In this document: one piece after another, positions 11,901 through 20,880 of the stretch | Layout of the letters: each line of letters starts with the position of its first letter | Position numbering within the stretch: position 1 is the stretch's first letter | Origin: Limnephilus marmoratus | Lineage: Eukaryota; Arthropoda; Insecta; Trichoptera; Limnephilidae | Length of the DNA: 64,000 nucleotides | Assembly (NCBI GenBank): GCA_917880885.1 | Contig: OU862927.1 | Coordinates: forward strand, 41,939,571-42,003,570 | Direction: 5' to 3' | Translations under genes and position numbers: made by a program | Notes under the pieces: model-generated | Database searches by the model: none | Told to the model about the DNA's origin: nothing | The model's input: the letters and a program-made list of their open reading frames with translations, nothing else

Positions 11901-14106
11901 ATAATCGGGTTGATTCTTCTTATTAATTCTGGAATAATTTGAACGGATTTTATTCACTTGTCATTTCTCCTGGCACTTCTTTCGGATAAACATTTGTTTT
12001 TTTTTATGTGACCACCGTACCTGGGTTTCAACAGCTCCCAACATTCTTGGAGCCAGTGAGACTGTAGCATCCATAAATGGGGTGCGTTGTGAGGCTGAAG
12101 GTGGTGGAAAGGGGAAAGCGATGGGGAGGATTCGGATGGTTGAGAACCACCAACAACCTGAAAATCTGAAAATCTGAAGAAATTTGAGGGAGATCTACGT
12201 GCAAAGCAGGACTTGTGTTTAACAATGATATAATTAAGGAGTTCCTCGAGGTGAAACATCGTTGAAGACAAACAAAGTATGTTAGCAAAGGTCTTAGCTT
12301 GGGTGACTGGATGGTGTAAAGGCAAACACCTCAACCATAGGTACACGACTCTAAAAGGAAATCCAAGTTAATAAAATAAATAATATAATAATAGTATAAT
12401 AGACTTTCGCGTGTTTTTTTTTTATTGAACATAACAATGTGCATATTATGCATAAAACACTCTTTTTGGGATTTCTGGTCTAGGAATGTAATTTCTAAGT
12501 CTCATAAAAATATTTTATCATTTTCATTTGACAAGTTCACAAGTACACAGGCCAGCTGAAATCTCTGAATGTGAAATAATGTTTTTAAAGAATATTTGCA
12601 AAAGTTACCTATTGTAAAGAAATTATTGTTGTTATGTTAACAATACTATCTTTTTAAATTTATCGAAATACTTGTAAGTTTAAATGAAAAATAAAGAACA
12701 GTCAAGACTGCAACTGTTTACAAACTATTTAAAAATATATCCCACTTTTTAGAAAGCGCTGGATAGCTATGGCTTCAGTGGCTATTACAGCTCCGGTCAT
12801 ATTCCACATCAAGCCAGATGGTTGACATGACGTCACTTAAAACACACAATATTTTGCGATTTGTACAAATACGAGTGGGGGCATGCGATCCCCCGGTTCG
12901 GTGCACGCGGAATTTTTGGATGTTTAGTATGGGGAAGGTTAAGAATAGAGATCCAGTCTATCGATATATCGAGACTCCCGGGGTATCTGTGGAAGAAGAA
13001 CTCCGACAAGATTCCCTACGAGAAGAATGACATGATATGCAGTTTTTCATGAATTAGTTACTTCAATATTTGCACTCTATGATGTTCTAGAACATGTTTA
13101 GGAACACAGATTTTGTATATGAAATCTAGTGCCCTGGAAGCATCCAGACTACACCTTGGACTTGGTCTCTATTTGAGAAGAACTCTGACAAGATATCGCT
13201 TGAGGAGAATGATATGATACGAGTAGCCAGTTTGTTCATTGGTTAGTTACCTAAATATTTGCACTCTTTGATGTCCAGGTGCGTGTTTAGGCATGGAGAA
13301 CCAGTCTACGCTCTCTAGTGCCTTATTTACATCTGGACTCCAGGGGTCTCTGTGCGAGAAGAACTCCGGCATTATGCTCCGGGCTGTAAGCAAGCTCTCC
13401 ACCTTCTCTTTCGCCTTCTCCACGCTGAATTTGCATACGGAAAGATTTCTTTTAACTGATCTATCATCTGAAAAAGAAAACTCATAGCTTGGAAAAATTG
13501 AAAGTTAGGCAATTAATCAAAAGAAGACACAAATATGTTCAGTTTGGGAGGCGGGCATGGGTACCGCCGCCAGGGAAACCAATTTATCGGATAACCGACA
13601 CTCCTGCCATGGTTCTCCCCAAGATAAACAATAAACAATAGACCCTCCACACAGAATCCCATAAGATCCCTCAGGGCTTCCTGTGTGATGTATAAAAAAA
13701 TAAACAAAATTATGAATGAAGATCATGCAATTAATTACCTATTCAGGAAAGAATGTTTTATTATGTAGCAAAATTATTAAGGGCAATAATTTTGATTTAT
13801 ATCTTAGTAAAGCCCTCAAAATTAAAATTATTATCACTCCCCTTCCTAAATGGTATTTTTTTCATGTTCACTATACATTTTGGAGCCTAAATTTAGTAGG
13901 TACAGATATTTGATCTGCTGATCAACTTACCAAGTTTTATTTGAGGGAAGTGAGGCTGCATGGAGTACCATTCCTTGAAGAGCTTGACGCTGTCCTCCAA
14001 CATTCTATCAGACATCTTATAGTGGTCCATAACTATCTGGTACATATCGTCCGTGACGCCGAACAGCGGGGTCTGCAAGTCGAGGCTTGGAAGTGTTGCC
14101 GCAGTC
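2828..14106 (-). CDS. Gene A: CRAL-TRIO lipid-transfer protein, 5 of about 6 coding exons
   Basis: Coding exons, in order on the minus strand, are 14106-13931, 13467-13251, 11928-11736, 10741-10525 and 2985-2828. Every internal junction is AG/GT and the codon phases join cleanly, giving about 319 residues. This matches the roughly 300-aa size of insect alpha-tocopherol-transfer-protein-like / retinaldehyde-binding-protein-like proteins. The CRAL-TRIO N region (KFSVEKAKEK, then MPEFFSHRDP) is followed by the lipid-binding domain (DIYVCDLAGL, MSPSTVKKAM, IKGMHIINLPPF, GGDYPRTSDD) and the family C-terminus MGTFRKLDID. These proteins are cytosolic carriers of small hydrophobic ligands; the ligand here is unknown. 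The first few residues, in an upstream exon, were not found. The last intron is 7.5 kb and holds two retroelements. Confidence 0.88.
3155..3429 (+). repeat. 5' LTR of Gypsy-type element
   Basis: 275 bp starting TG and ending CA, with the same sequence as 7068-7342 by direct reading. It holds an AATAAA at about 3352-3357. The adjoining GAAAG at 3150-3154 is one copy of the target-site duplication. Confidence 0.95.
3431..3442 (+). promoter_or_regulatory. Primer-binding site
   Basis: TTGGCGCAGCCG lies one base after the 5' LTR. It resembles the TGGCGCAGT-type sites of Drosophila 297/17.6 elements, which pair with a tRNA-Ser 3' end. The tRNA identity is inferred from that resemblance only. Confidence 0.65.
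3966..6872 (+). CDS. gag-pol: Gag-protease-integrase polyprotein with RT/RNase H deleted in frame
   Basis: The frame encodes 968 aa from the ATG at 3966; the frame opens at a GTG two codons earlier. In order: gag (about 1-200), a duplicated 16-residue unit containing SASPAR (about 176-207), two CCHC zinc knuckles (about 233-247 and 253-267), aspartic protease with active-site DSGS (Asp about 308) and the flap-end motif IVGRDF. The C-terminal edge of RNase H follows (NQADFLSR, about 469), then the HHCC zinc finger of integrase (from about 583). The integrase core has LDYSG, SDNGT (Asp 701) and IAEN (Glu 737), exactly the D-35-E spacing, then an SH3-like tail. No palm motif such as YxDD exists anywhere. 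The missing 1.2-1.5 kb is replaced by three degenerate 46-50-bp repeats (5196-5340). No envelope frame is present. Confidence 0.92.
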   Translation: MESARIPPFSHINGDWDVFQLRLEQFLVLHDDITEIKKKAYLINSLETETLTLLSNLCFPGKITDVTFEKLIELLKKHCGKCRSLFQERESFFQAKQNHNESIRDFAARIRGLSSFCQFGNRLEDNLVDVFAIGLLPGPVRVKLFVEGPKQNFNQLVELAVTAKGPEVDSIKMKLEVNSVKEFGRSASPAREINSVKRFGKSASPARKLYYRSNSSDSCRSDKQVKTGSSLKKCKICGKSNHDTHNCKFKQAKCYSCGKLGHLQRFCKNGSVKSVMNCNNENIENVAFVKAIKAQLKLNGKSFEAMIDSGSSVCVIPETLFCKHFSNIELSPETRKISGYDGNMLSVVGNANFKVEYNNLVRLITFIVVTSGSEMIVGRDFMEIFNLNIVSKQNSINSVSFANRNKFQKMGNVKPYFSGYGSSNLREYKTMFKGHGSSSANKRNVKPYLKNTVVQLQRLLSGKPMKSGGNQADFLSRFLLKNKVENSKVEFKDYCGSDFVDFVSNCEHLDVNSIREATKVDTVIQGVMTCLRQGWPKRVKREEELWKFWIKRNELSIVKDCLFWQHRIIVPSSLHKKVLELVHRSHLGIVKMKGLAKGYFWWSSLSKDLEKIVQECPECASTKQSPPKSQLSVWPNSGKVWSRLHLDYSGPLAGKMFLVICDSFTKWVDCIEVQRADSANTIFELRNLFSNFGYPELIVSDNGTCFTSEIFQQFLRENNIKFMSSPVMHPKSNGIAENSVKTTKSFLKKLMVGNKFQVDYKDKLLHFLSDYRNTPHCTTGVEPAVLLFGRKLRSTFDSLIPKENERVVSKQHDLANKNIEANQRKQSKYYGGVKTRNFIVGQKCLVKDFRKNNKFTWVKGIVTDKIGKKLYLVKTCDSQLIWKRHVDQMRNLSVSWSDVESDLPDSASDDTRTEHSEKELSNLWSELTVFSPDFRFAEGGERSPEVTDTAIAGPSQSSNPWLGRLRPR
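5196..5340 (+). repeat. Three degenerate tandem repeats at the RT deletion junction
   Basis: Units start near 5196, 5242 and 5292. Each contains a 'gta/ata aaa cc' core followed by 'ggtag/ggaag ttc'. They encode NVKPYFSGYGSS, EYKTMFKGHGSS and NVKPYLKNTVV, exactly where RT/RNase H should be, so they mark the deletion joint. Confidence 0.7.
7057..7067 (+). promoter_or_regulatory. Polypurine tract
   Basis: AGGGGGAAGGG abuts the 3' LTR start at 7068. It is the usual plus-strand primer position for an LTR retrotransposon. Confidence 0.8.
7068..7342 (+). repeat. 3' LTR of Gypsy-type element
   Basis: Same 275-bp sequence as 3155-3429. It is followed by GAAAG, the second target-site copy. Confidence 0.95.
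7550..10216 (+). mobile_element. Decayed LINE (Jockey/CR1-like) with A-rich tail
   Basis: Remnants of an endonuclease C-terminus (SCLDHIWVN near 7595 and ITDHH near 7682), then reverse transcriptase, then a 3' untranslated region ending in an A-rich stretch (10194-10216). The protein tail resembles that of the intact LINE at 43225-46795. The 5' part is missing. It lies in the last intron of gene A, antisense to it. The 200 bp between the Gypsy element and this LINE (7348-7549) is GC-richer and unrecognised. Confidence 0.8.
7794..9951 (+). pseudogene. Broken LINE reverse transcriptase ORF2
   Basis: Two frames join into one RT. 7794-8373 holds the linker after the endonuclease; from about 8378 the downstream frame holds the RT. 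The break falls in an 11-base A run at 8374-8384. RT motifs are intact: FIDLRKAFDSI, GIPQGTVLGPILFILYVND and YADDTVLL. A further in-frame TAA at 9686-9688 separates the last 87 codons (9689-9951), which match the family C-terminus. Endonuclease remnants lie upstream in other frames. The copy therefore cannot make full-length protein unless the A-run indel is a sequencing error and the stop is read through. Confidence 0.85.
10525..10741 (-). CDS. Gene A coding exon 4 (CRAL-TRIO core)
   Basis: 217 nt, phase 0 at the start, one base carried over at the end; acceptor 'gttgtag', donor 'gtaata'. It encodes KCFGSNIKGMHIINLPPF through GGDYPRTSDDLA, the part of the lipid pocket after the gate helix. 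The gene B counterpart (59083-58867) has identical length and phase. Confidence 0.92.
10790..11340 (-). mobile_element. Penelope-like element 3' fragment
   Basis: The minus strand of 11175-11330 encodes a GIY-YIG nuclease segment (YIGQTSPNVDSRIKEHLRCL) like that in the palindrome at 25691-26556. A degenerate hammerhead ribozyme motif lies downstream at 10811-10858. It is 5'-truncated with no RT part. It lies in the 1-kb intron between gene A exons 3 and 4. Confidence 0.75.
10811..10858 (-). ncRNA. Degenerate hammerhead ribozyme-like motif
   Basis: The minus strand reads AGTC-CTGATGG, a hairpin GGTAC/GTACC, GAAA, then CCGGCA-GACT. Helix I (AGTC/GACT) and helix II pair. The core A9 is G and the base before the cleavage position is C instead of U, so activity is unlikely. 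Confidence 0.5.
11736..11928 (-). CDS. Gene A coding exon 3 (start of CRAL-TRIO lipid-binding domain)
   Basis: 193 nt; acceptor 'attccag', donor 'gtgagt'. One base completes an Arg codon from exon 2 and the exon ends on a whole codon. It encodes NKKNQPDYDPVSACC through IYVCDLAGLTFAQAVKMS, the strand with the conserved D-L-x-G-L motif. Confidence 0.9.
12040..12125 (-). repeat. Fragment of the common SINE body
   Basis: Contains 'ggagccagtgagact', 'gcatcc' and 'gttgtgaggctgaagg', blocks shared on this strand with the SINE bodies at 34270-34552 and 36098-36380. It is intronic in gene A. A similar fragment lies at 17173-17245. Confidence 0.55.
12836..13220 (-). pseudogene. Two decayed extra copies of part of gene A exon 2
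   Basis: On the minus strand, about 12960-13030 encodes LSEFFFHRYPGSLDISIDW and about 13120-13200 encodes LSEFFSNRDQVQGVV followed by a stop. Both align with exon 2 (MPEFFSHRDPWSPDVNKAL). DNA similarity continues into the flanking intron ('ttagttac', 'aatatttgcactct'). Both copies lie in the intron just after exon 2. Neither has a full exon or an obvious splice frame, so they look like dead tandem duplicates. Confidence 0.7.
13251..13467 (-). CDS. Gene A coding exon 2 (CRAL-TRIO N-terminal helices)
   Basis: 217 nt; acceptor 'ttttcag', donor 'gtaact'. It opens by completing an Asp codon and encodes DRSVKRNLSVCKFSVEKAK through PKHAPGHQRVQIF. This is the CRAL-TRIO-N helical segment and the join to the lipid-binding domain. 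Confidence 0.92.
13539..13640 (+). repeat. Interspersed repeat, also at 21289-21440 and 52590-52750
   Basis: Shares 'gggaggcgggcatgggtacc' and 'gataaccgacac' with the other two copies (the 52.6-kb copy is inverted). No protein domain was recognised; it may be an untranslated part of a LINE. Confidence 0.5.
13931..14106 (-). CDS. Gene A first recognised coding exon
   Basis: 176 nt; acceptor 'attccag', donor 'gtaagt'. It encodes TLPSLDLQTPLFGVTDDMYQ through EWYSMQPHFPQIKL, the N-terminal segment before the CRAL-TRIO-N helices. It starts with one base from an upstream codon, so a short exon with the start codon lies further up and was not identified. Confidence 0.9.
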
Positions 14107-14158
14107 CTGGAATAAAACGTATTTCACTGTCAGTGTCCATAAATCCAATATTTAAATA

Positions 14159-14638
14159 TCTATAATATAAAAATGAATCGCTGAATGTGTTGCTAAGCGC
14201 ATAACTTTCGAACAACTGCACCAAATTGGATAATTATTTTTTTTGTGTGTTCGTTATTGTCGGGACAAGATTTTTATAAAACTTCCGGTGAGCTCTGGCA
14301 TTATGAAATTTGTATAAAAAATTGCTATTGGTGGCACGCGAGGAAGCGGCTTTTGCTATGGAAAGAGGGAGGGAGGGAGAGATGGGGGAGGGGAACCTGT
14401 GAGGAGTGAGGGGGACCTGGGAGGGGGGAGGGAAACTCGGGAGGGGGGTTCACGGGACAGGGGAAGGGGGGAGTGGGGCGAGGAAAGGTGGAGGAGGTGG
14501 AGTGGGAACGCGAGAGGGGAAGGGGACGTGGGAGAGGAAAGGGAAACGGAAGGGGAACGGGACGAATGGGAAAGGACACGCAGGGAGAAATAATTTCTTT
14601 ATTAAATGGAATATCAACGCATGCCGGGAACCAGCTAG
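14159..14638 (+). mobile_element. Non-autonomous Helitron
   Basis: A|TC start (TCTATAATATAAAAATGAA) and CTAG|T end with an upstream 'gcatgccggg' GC stem. It has a purine-rich block at 14360-14590. An inverted relative is at 58448-58837. The proline-rich open frames across the block are low-complexity by-products. Confidence 0.75.
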
Positions 14639-14955
14639 TATGTATATAAAAATCAAAATATGCTTGCTTATTTGAATACATGTGGGTTATCTATGTCTAT
14701 GTATTAATAATTAGACACCTCACCCAAATATAATCCTCTATCTCATTATTGTTACCACTACCTACCACTACCAACCTGAAAGTTTTAGTCAAAAAATTTT
14801 GCTTTATTGAAAAGTGTACTTTATTTAAGAGCGTTTAACCAGCCAGCGGACGAAAATCCACATTTCGTCGAAAGTTGTTCTTCCGATCGTGCAGGGCGGT
14901 TACAATGAGAAAGATTGATTATTCTCCGTACCAGCTTTTTTAAATTATAACTCAA

Positions 14956-15290
14956 CTAGCAGACCCGGCCACACGTTGCTGTGGCTAACGAAACACAACG
15001 CCATTTACCCAACGTTATTTTTTTATATCCCAAAAGGATTAGGCAGCGTTTTCAATGAAAGCTACCAGGCGGCTGGAATTTTTCCGACACTTCTAACAAT
15101 TATCGTTATGTTTCAACCAATTTACACAAATCCTTGACAAATTACATACGTAAACCTTCCTCACGAAACACTCTATCTATTGGTGAAAACCGCATGAAAA
15201 TCCGTTCAGTAGTTTTCGAGTTTATCGCGAACAGACAGACAGACAGACAGAAAGACGGCGCGGGGGACTTTACTTTATAATATGTAGAGA
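14956..15290 (-). mobile_element. Non-autonomous Helitron
   Basis: On the minus strand it begins TCTCTACATATTATAAAG after A and ends with 'gtctgctag' before T. A (GTCT)n microsatellite lies near the 5' end. The same family, plus orientation, is at 57023-57550. Confidence 0.75.
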
Positions 15291-16370
15291 TATCGAATTT
15301 ATTTCAATCCAAATTAGCTTTAATTTATACCTTCATCCAAAAATGCTGAAAGGCGTGATGATAAAACTATTAAAATAGTGTACTTTTTGTAGTTATTTTT
15401 TGATTATAAGTACCTATTTATCATTTTTCAATAATGTCTAAATTTAATAAGAATGTTAAAAAAATCTGAAATATATTAGTTTGTAAGTGCGCAAATAAAT
15501 ACACAAATGGACCAATTTTCGTCAAGAAACACATGTACGTACATATTTTTTTAATGATTTTATTGAAACTAAAATTAAAATTCTAATACATAACTTTGCT
15601 AGATAATGTATTGATTTATTTTACTGCATGATTACATTATTTGAAATGGGTGTGGTATAATACAAAAACTTTTGTGAAAATTTAACAAATCTGCCAACGA
15701 CCTATGGAATAACCTTATTATACTAAAAATTAAAAAAAAATCTAAAAATTTATTACATAACTATGCTAGATAAAAGAACAATCTTTCGAAATCCATTTAT
15801 AATTTTTTGTGGAAAAGAGTCAATACGTCTAAAAACTTTTTTGAAAATGACGTATTTCCGGCTTTCTCTGGTAATGCCCTCTTAATATTTATAAATATAA
15901 ACTACTCTGTCTCGACACAGGATTTCCTAGTGAGATAGGCAAGGCCAAAATAAACGTAAACCCTTTTGTAGATGCACATAATAAATAAAATAAAAACATA
16001 TAGATATATACCCCGATACAGGCGAACCCTAGTGGGGTTAATAATTACATGCTAAAAATATATGTACCTACATAAATTGTGAAGAAGCAATAAATAAATA
16101 AATAAATAAATAGGTATTAAGCTATAAAATGTTTAAAACTTTCAAATTATCTTCTTTCCATCCTAGTGAAGGTTTTTGGATTATTACAAACACATGACAC
16201 TAAATCTTAAAAGTTTTTTTTAATAATTATAAAAACTCTTACGAAACTGCCAAAAATGTCTCAATGTGAGAATGACATTAATTTTGCAAACCATCTATTG
16301 TTGAATCAAAATTTAATTTTCGAATAAACTCTTTAAGTTAATGATTTTGCTTGAAGTAGGTACTAAGCAA
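15291..16370. other. AT-rich non-coding stretch with (AAAT)n
   Basis: No gene was recognised. A simple (AAAT)n tract lies at about 16087-16112. Two diverged copies of an 'acataact-gctagataa' segment lie near 15585 and 15750. Confidence 0.45.
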
Positions 16371-16514
16371 AGATAATAATAATAATATTTGGATGATTTA
16401 TATAGCGCCGTTTTTGTGAAAAATCACCTCAAGGGCGCTGTAAAAAAATAATGAGAGATAATGAAATATAAGAATTGGATACGATTTTAGATTTTCTCGG
16501 CCAAAAGTATTTTT

Positions 16515-16648
16515 GTTATTAGTTTTTGGGATATTATGCCGTGTCCATCAACACATCTGCCCTGATGATGGACACTGTAACGCTGTCCGAAACGTTGGCT
16601 AAAGAAGGAGGTAGTGCAACACGGCATAATATCCCAAAACTAATAAAA
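16515..16648 (+). repeat. Foldback repeat carrying a hammerhead-like core
   Basis: Arms of about 30 bp (TTATTAGTTTTTGGGATATT ... with its complement ending at 16648) enclose a core. The core reads GCC, CTGATGA (16562-16568), hairpin GGACA/TGTCC (16570-16588), GAAA (16589-16592), CGTT, GGC. That is hammerhead order with helix II of 5 bp and a palindromic ACGU helix III. The terminal arms would extend helix I. Decayed or rearranged relatives are at 40298-40420, 40860-40945 and 51506-51550. Confidence 0.65.
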
Positions 16649-17172
16649 AAAAAAATGTATATACATATATATTAGAATTGTTTTGCCCGGCGTCGCTGGT
16701 GTTGTTAACCAATACTACTGCTCACCTTCGCTTACGCTAAGGTATCTGCCGCCTTTCGAAACTTTCGTTGACACTAATACTTAGAACAGATTTCTGTGCG
16801 CACACGTCTCGACAGCATTCATGATAAGCAATACATAAAAATGAAGACAAATAAGGATGGCAACATTACAAAGTCGATATCTTAATGAAAAAATTATGAA
16901 TGTAAATGTTAAAATTTTCATTTGATGAAAAATTCATATTCTCAGAACAGATAAATCGGAAAAGGGGGATTCATAACAATCCATATCAATTGATTCGATC
17001 TAATCTATAAATTAGATAGCTAAATTTTGTACATACAGTTTTTTAGTTTTGTTCAAAATTGTTTGTGTTTTTGTTGTTGTGAAAATCCATAAAATGAGAT
17101 TCTCAACGTTTACTAATGTTAATTTATTTTTTATTTGAGTACCCCAAAGAGTCTTATCTGCTTCTAACCATC

Positions 17173-17245
17173 TGGAGCCAGTGAGACTAGGCCATCCACA
17201 ATTGGGGTATGTTGTAAGGCTTAAGATGGTGGGGAGGGGAAAGGG
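17173..17245 (-). repeat. Fragment of the common SINE body
   Basis: Shares 'ggagccagtgagact' and the 'ttggggtatgttgt' block with the SINE bodies in the 34-59 kb region, reverse orientation. No tail remains. Confidence 0.5.
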
Positions 17246-17577
17246 TACAAAAAATTACCAAAGTTTCATTGATATGGTATAAATGGTGTACGAACGCGTT
17301 AGAAAAAACAAATTAACATTAATTTTAATACATAAAGATTTTATTTTATTGATTATCTACAAATAATTAAAAATGTGAAATAAATATTATGTACATTTTT
17401 ATAGAGGCTAATATTACGAAATATCGATAGTCTGTATTTAAAAGTATTTGCGTCCCGTCACTACCTTGAAAATGGTAAGTTTAGCGGCAGCCTACAAGGC
17501 CTTATGTCAATAAAAACTATGAATGTTCATTAAAAATAGATAACTATTAAAATTGTGGGATGATAATGCAAAACTGA

Positions 17578-18180
17578 CTATTTCCAAAATGGGCAAAACT
17601 TTTTTTTATTTACAATAACTCCACACAGGAGGCCTTGAGGAAAATAATTACCCTCAGGGCCTATGTCATCTGAGATACTGTGTGGAGGATACCTTTTTGA
17701 GGAGAGGAAGGAATGAACATTGGTCTTGAAGAGACCCATGTTGTAGGAAGGAGGAAACACAGAGGCCGGCAAATCATTCCACAGCCGAGCTGTTGAACAC
17801 AAGAACGAGTCGAAGAAACGACCCGTTCTCATGTGACAAATGTCAACCGTGTACAAATGATGGGCACGCGTTTAGCGTGTTTCCCGACTATGCACCGGTG
17901 CCGAAGGGATCAATGATGCTAGTTCCTCGGAGCATCTTCCATTGTAATACCGGTAGAACAAGGATAGCATTCCCACCCGACGCCTGTGCTCTAAAGATTG
18001 CAATCCGTCTGTTAAGATGGGAGAATCAATCAAACGGACCGCCCGTTTCTGCACAGAGTCGAGGGTATTTTTCAGGTATTTTGGAGCTCCAGACCAGAGG
18101 TGGCTGCCAAATTCAACCGTGGGGCGCACTTGTGATTTGTACAGGGTTAGCAGTTGTGTACTATTAAAGTATCTGCGGGT
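17578..18180 (-). pseudogene. LINE RT C-terminal fragment
   Basis: Minus-strand frames 18129-17872 and 17856-17578 encode the post-RT tail of a LINE: FGSHLWSGAPKYL, RRRVGMLSLFYRYYNGRCS, then RLWNDLPASVFPPSYN. The frame is broken once near 17870. It is 5'-truncated before the catalytic palm. A closely similar copy lies inverted at 21490-21990. Confidence 0.75.
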
Positions 18181-18599
18181 CCTGTACAGTACGCCCAGTT
18201 TTTGGGAGGCTAACTTTACTCTGGCTTCGATGGGTTATATATATATATGCAGTCAGACAAATTCGAGGCTAAGGAATCGAATAGCATATCATTATTTTTA
18301 CGATAAAATGACGAAATCCTCCTCATTTTTCAATTTGAAAATAACCTTTTTCTGCAAAACTGACTATTTCCAGCTAAAAAAAAGGTACATTTTTCTGCAA
18401 AAGTGACTAATTCCGTGTTTATGGCAAATTTGACTATTTCCAATACAAATATTATAGAGCGGCAACATTTTTTTCTGCAAAACTTACTATTTTTAATGAT
18501 TGTTATAACCTCAAAATCAGTTGACAGCTGCAAGTTTTATTGGTCGTTTTGTATTGTTTTTTAACGGAATTTCGAAGAAATACTTGAGTAAAATGAACT

Positions 18600-20880
18600 T
18601 GCTACAAGCTGTAGCTTAGGACATTGAAGATATTCTTTTGATGGATGTAATAGATAGCGATTATTTGTTAACTTCTCTTTTTGATCCTAAAAAGGTACTT
18701 CTACCACCGCTCTATATCAAACTTGGCATGATGAAGTAGTTTGTGAAGGCATTGCCAAGGAGACATTTAAATACCTTTCAAGCAAGTTTCCTGGTCTGTC
18801 TGAAGTAACGCAGAAGGAGGCAGTTTTTGTTGGTCCTGATATTCGTAAACTGATGAAAGATAACCGTTTCAGCTAGCGGCATGATAATTTAAAGCAAATT
18901 TTGTTTATGCATTGACAATGATAATATTGTAATAGGTATTGGGATTTACTCACAGGAGAGTCTGGAAATGGTATCTTCCGAACACTTGCACTTGGTATTA
19001 ACTTGTTCCAGTGAACAATTGCGATGCGAATCTTATTATTAATAAAAGTAACTTGAATTGTATTAACTTTCACGTGAATGGTAAATGATCGGCGTTTGCG
19101 ATAAAAATACATCCGGCTTGTACACTGCGTATATCGGAACTCACCGGTAGGTAGGCGGGAGGGGAAGCGGGGCAGACAGGATGGCACAATAATTATCACG
19201 GAACAATATTCTGGTTCCAAAATATACGCACAATAAATCGCTGAGTGCAGCCAAATTCTAGTTGGCGCTAACAGATAACTTTAAAAATATCACATGTCGA
19301 GAGGTCAGCATGGAATTCTTTTAAAGATGTATAACACAATTGTTGGTAAAAGGTTATTTATTTAAGAAAGTAAGTTCACAGATCACATAATATGGTAAAA
19401 ATAGTCACAATGTATCAATTCACTAATTAACTGAGCAAGGGATCGGAGGGAACCTTGCCGTTAGGCTTTGGGAACAACAAAAGCTGACTGTGGTTCTGCT
19501 TAGAGGGTCGTACCATAGGACGAAGCGCAACTAAGGCAGCAGTCGGGGGTCTGGTTGGTGCTTTACTTATGGTAGTAGAATACTCCTTAGAGGGTCGTGC
19601 CAGAGGACGAAGCGCAACAGAGAGAGCGTACTAGCCAAGAGCGAGCTGCAGACGAACTGACTAATTTAGGGCGCGCAGCCTGTTATATAGCCCATTCCTT
19701 GTTGCGGGGTGTGGTTTATGTAGCGGCTCGAGGGTGGGAGATGCGCAGAAGGCGTCGGCGCATCCTGGTTTGCTTAGGGGTGGGTGAGCAGGATGGCGCT
19801 GTACGGGGGAAAGAGATGGTGTAGTGGCAAGCGTAAAAACGGCGCGCTACAGATGTAGTTAAGAAGTTTCTAGGGAATCAGAAGCACCTGAACTTTGAAA
19901 ATATCGTAGAAAATATGTTGTGCAATTTAAAAAAATCTGGGACGCTCAATGAGTTTAAAACTCCATTTTTAAACTCCCATTTGGATTACTTCCCGGAAAA
20001 TCTTGGTGCAGTTAGTGAAGAGCAAGGTGAGAGGTTTCACCAAGATATCAAGGAAATGGAGAGAAGGTATCAAGGTCGATGGGATACAAATGTGATGGGA
20101 GACTACTCCTGGATGCTGTGTAGGGAAAATATAACGTCCCACTATAGACATATATGAATATTGGCAGACCAAAACATAAAGATGAGGGGGTAGACAACAA
20201 CTACAGCGGGGCGCAGAGCGGGAAGATGACTTTGGAGATATGTGATTCGTCGATAACTCAATATGACAGTATATAGGCATCTCGTATTATAATACCACCA
20301 TTTAGTTCTTAAAAGTAAACACTGCTTTTGAATGAATAGAACTTTTTACATGGGAGCGCGAATTGCTCGCCGCGTATTGAACAAATTTGCGAAAATACAG
20401 AAAAGAAAAGTTCGTTTATTTTCAGACTCCAATATTTTGTTGCCGTATTTAGTTAAGACACTTTTACAAATGTTTCATAATTTACTTACCCCGTAAACAT
20501 CGACGAGCACACGCCATGTATCTCGATTAATAGTATATATTTACACGTTTTCAAAACATAAACCGTGTTTTTTGCGGTGTTATTTCGTAAAATGCATCGA
20601 AAAGCGCTCGACGCTGGCTCGCAGAAGAATGATGACGTCACATTTTTTAGATTGCGAAGCCATACTCAATCCCAGCCGGTTCCAAGGAACCGGTATGGGG
20701 AGGGGGAAATAATACGCTTGCGATTAAAGATACGCTTTTATCACTTAGGGCAGGTCTACTAATATTCATATGTCAATGCGTCCCACAAAAGAAAAAGCAC
20801 AAAACGAAGCTTTGAAACTAAAAAAGCAGATTTTGTGAAGATTTGTAATTGTATATAATGTAAATAAAATATTTTATGAC
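18600..20880 (+). pseudogene. Interrupted ORF of an unknown repeated protein family
   Basis: Two coding islands appear collinear. 18695-18870 reads LLPPLYIKLGMMK, KETFKYLSSKFPGL, AVFVGPDIRKLMKD; 19855-20155 reads DVVKKFLGNQKH, FLNSHLDYFPENLG, ERFHQDIKEMERRYQGRW. A basic C-terminal piece may follow at about 20770-20835, before AATAAA at 20863. The wording resembles an uncharacterised protein seen in many arthropod genomes, probably TE-borne; I do not know its function. About 1 kb of unrelated sequence (18875-19855) splits it. That insert contains a direct repeat of 'gagggtcgt-cca-aggacgaagcgcaac' at 19503 and 19581. Confidence 0.5.

Noticed and set aside
12818..13052. Plus-strand open frames near 12.9 kb
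   Set aside because: They are the antisense of the decayed exon-2 copies of gene A and have no domain.
14325..14681. Proline-rich open frames near 14.4 kb
   Set aside because: They are translations of the purine-rich block of a Helitron on either strand.
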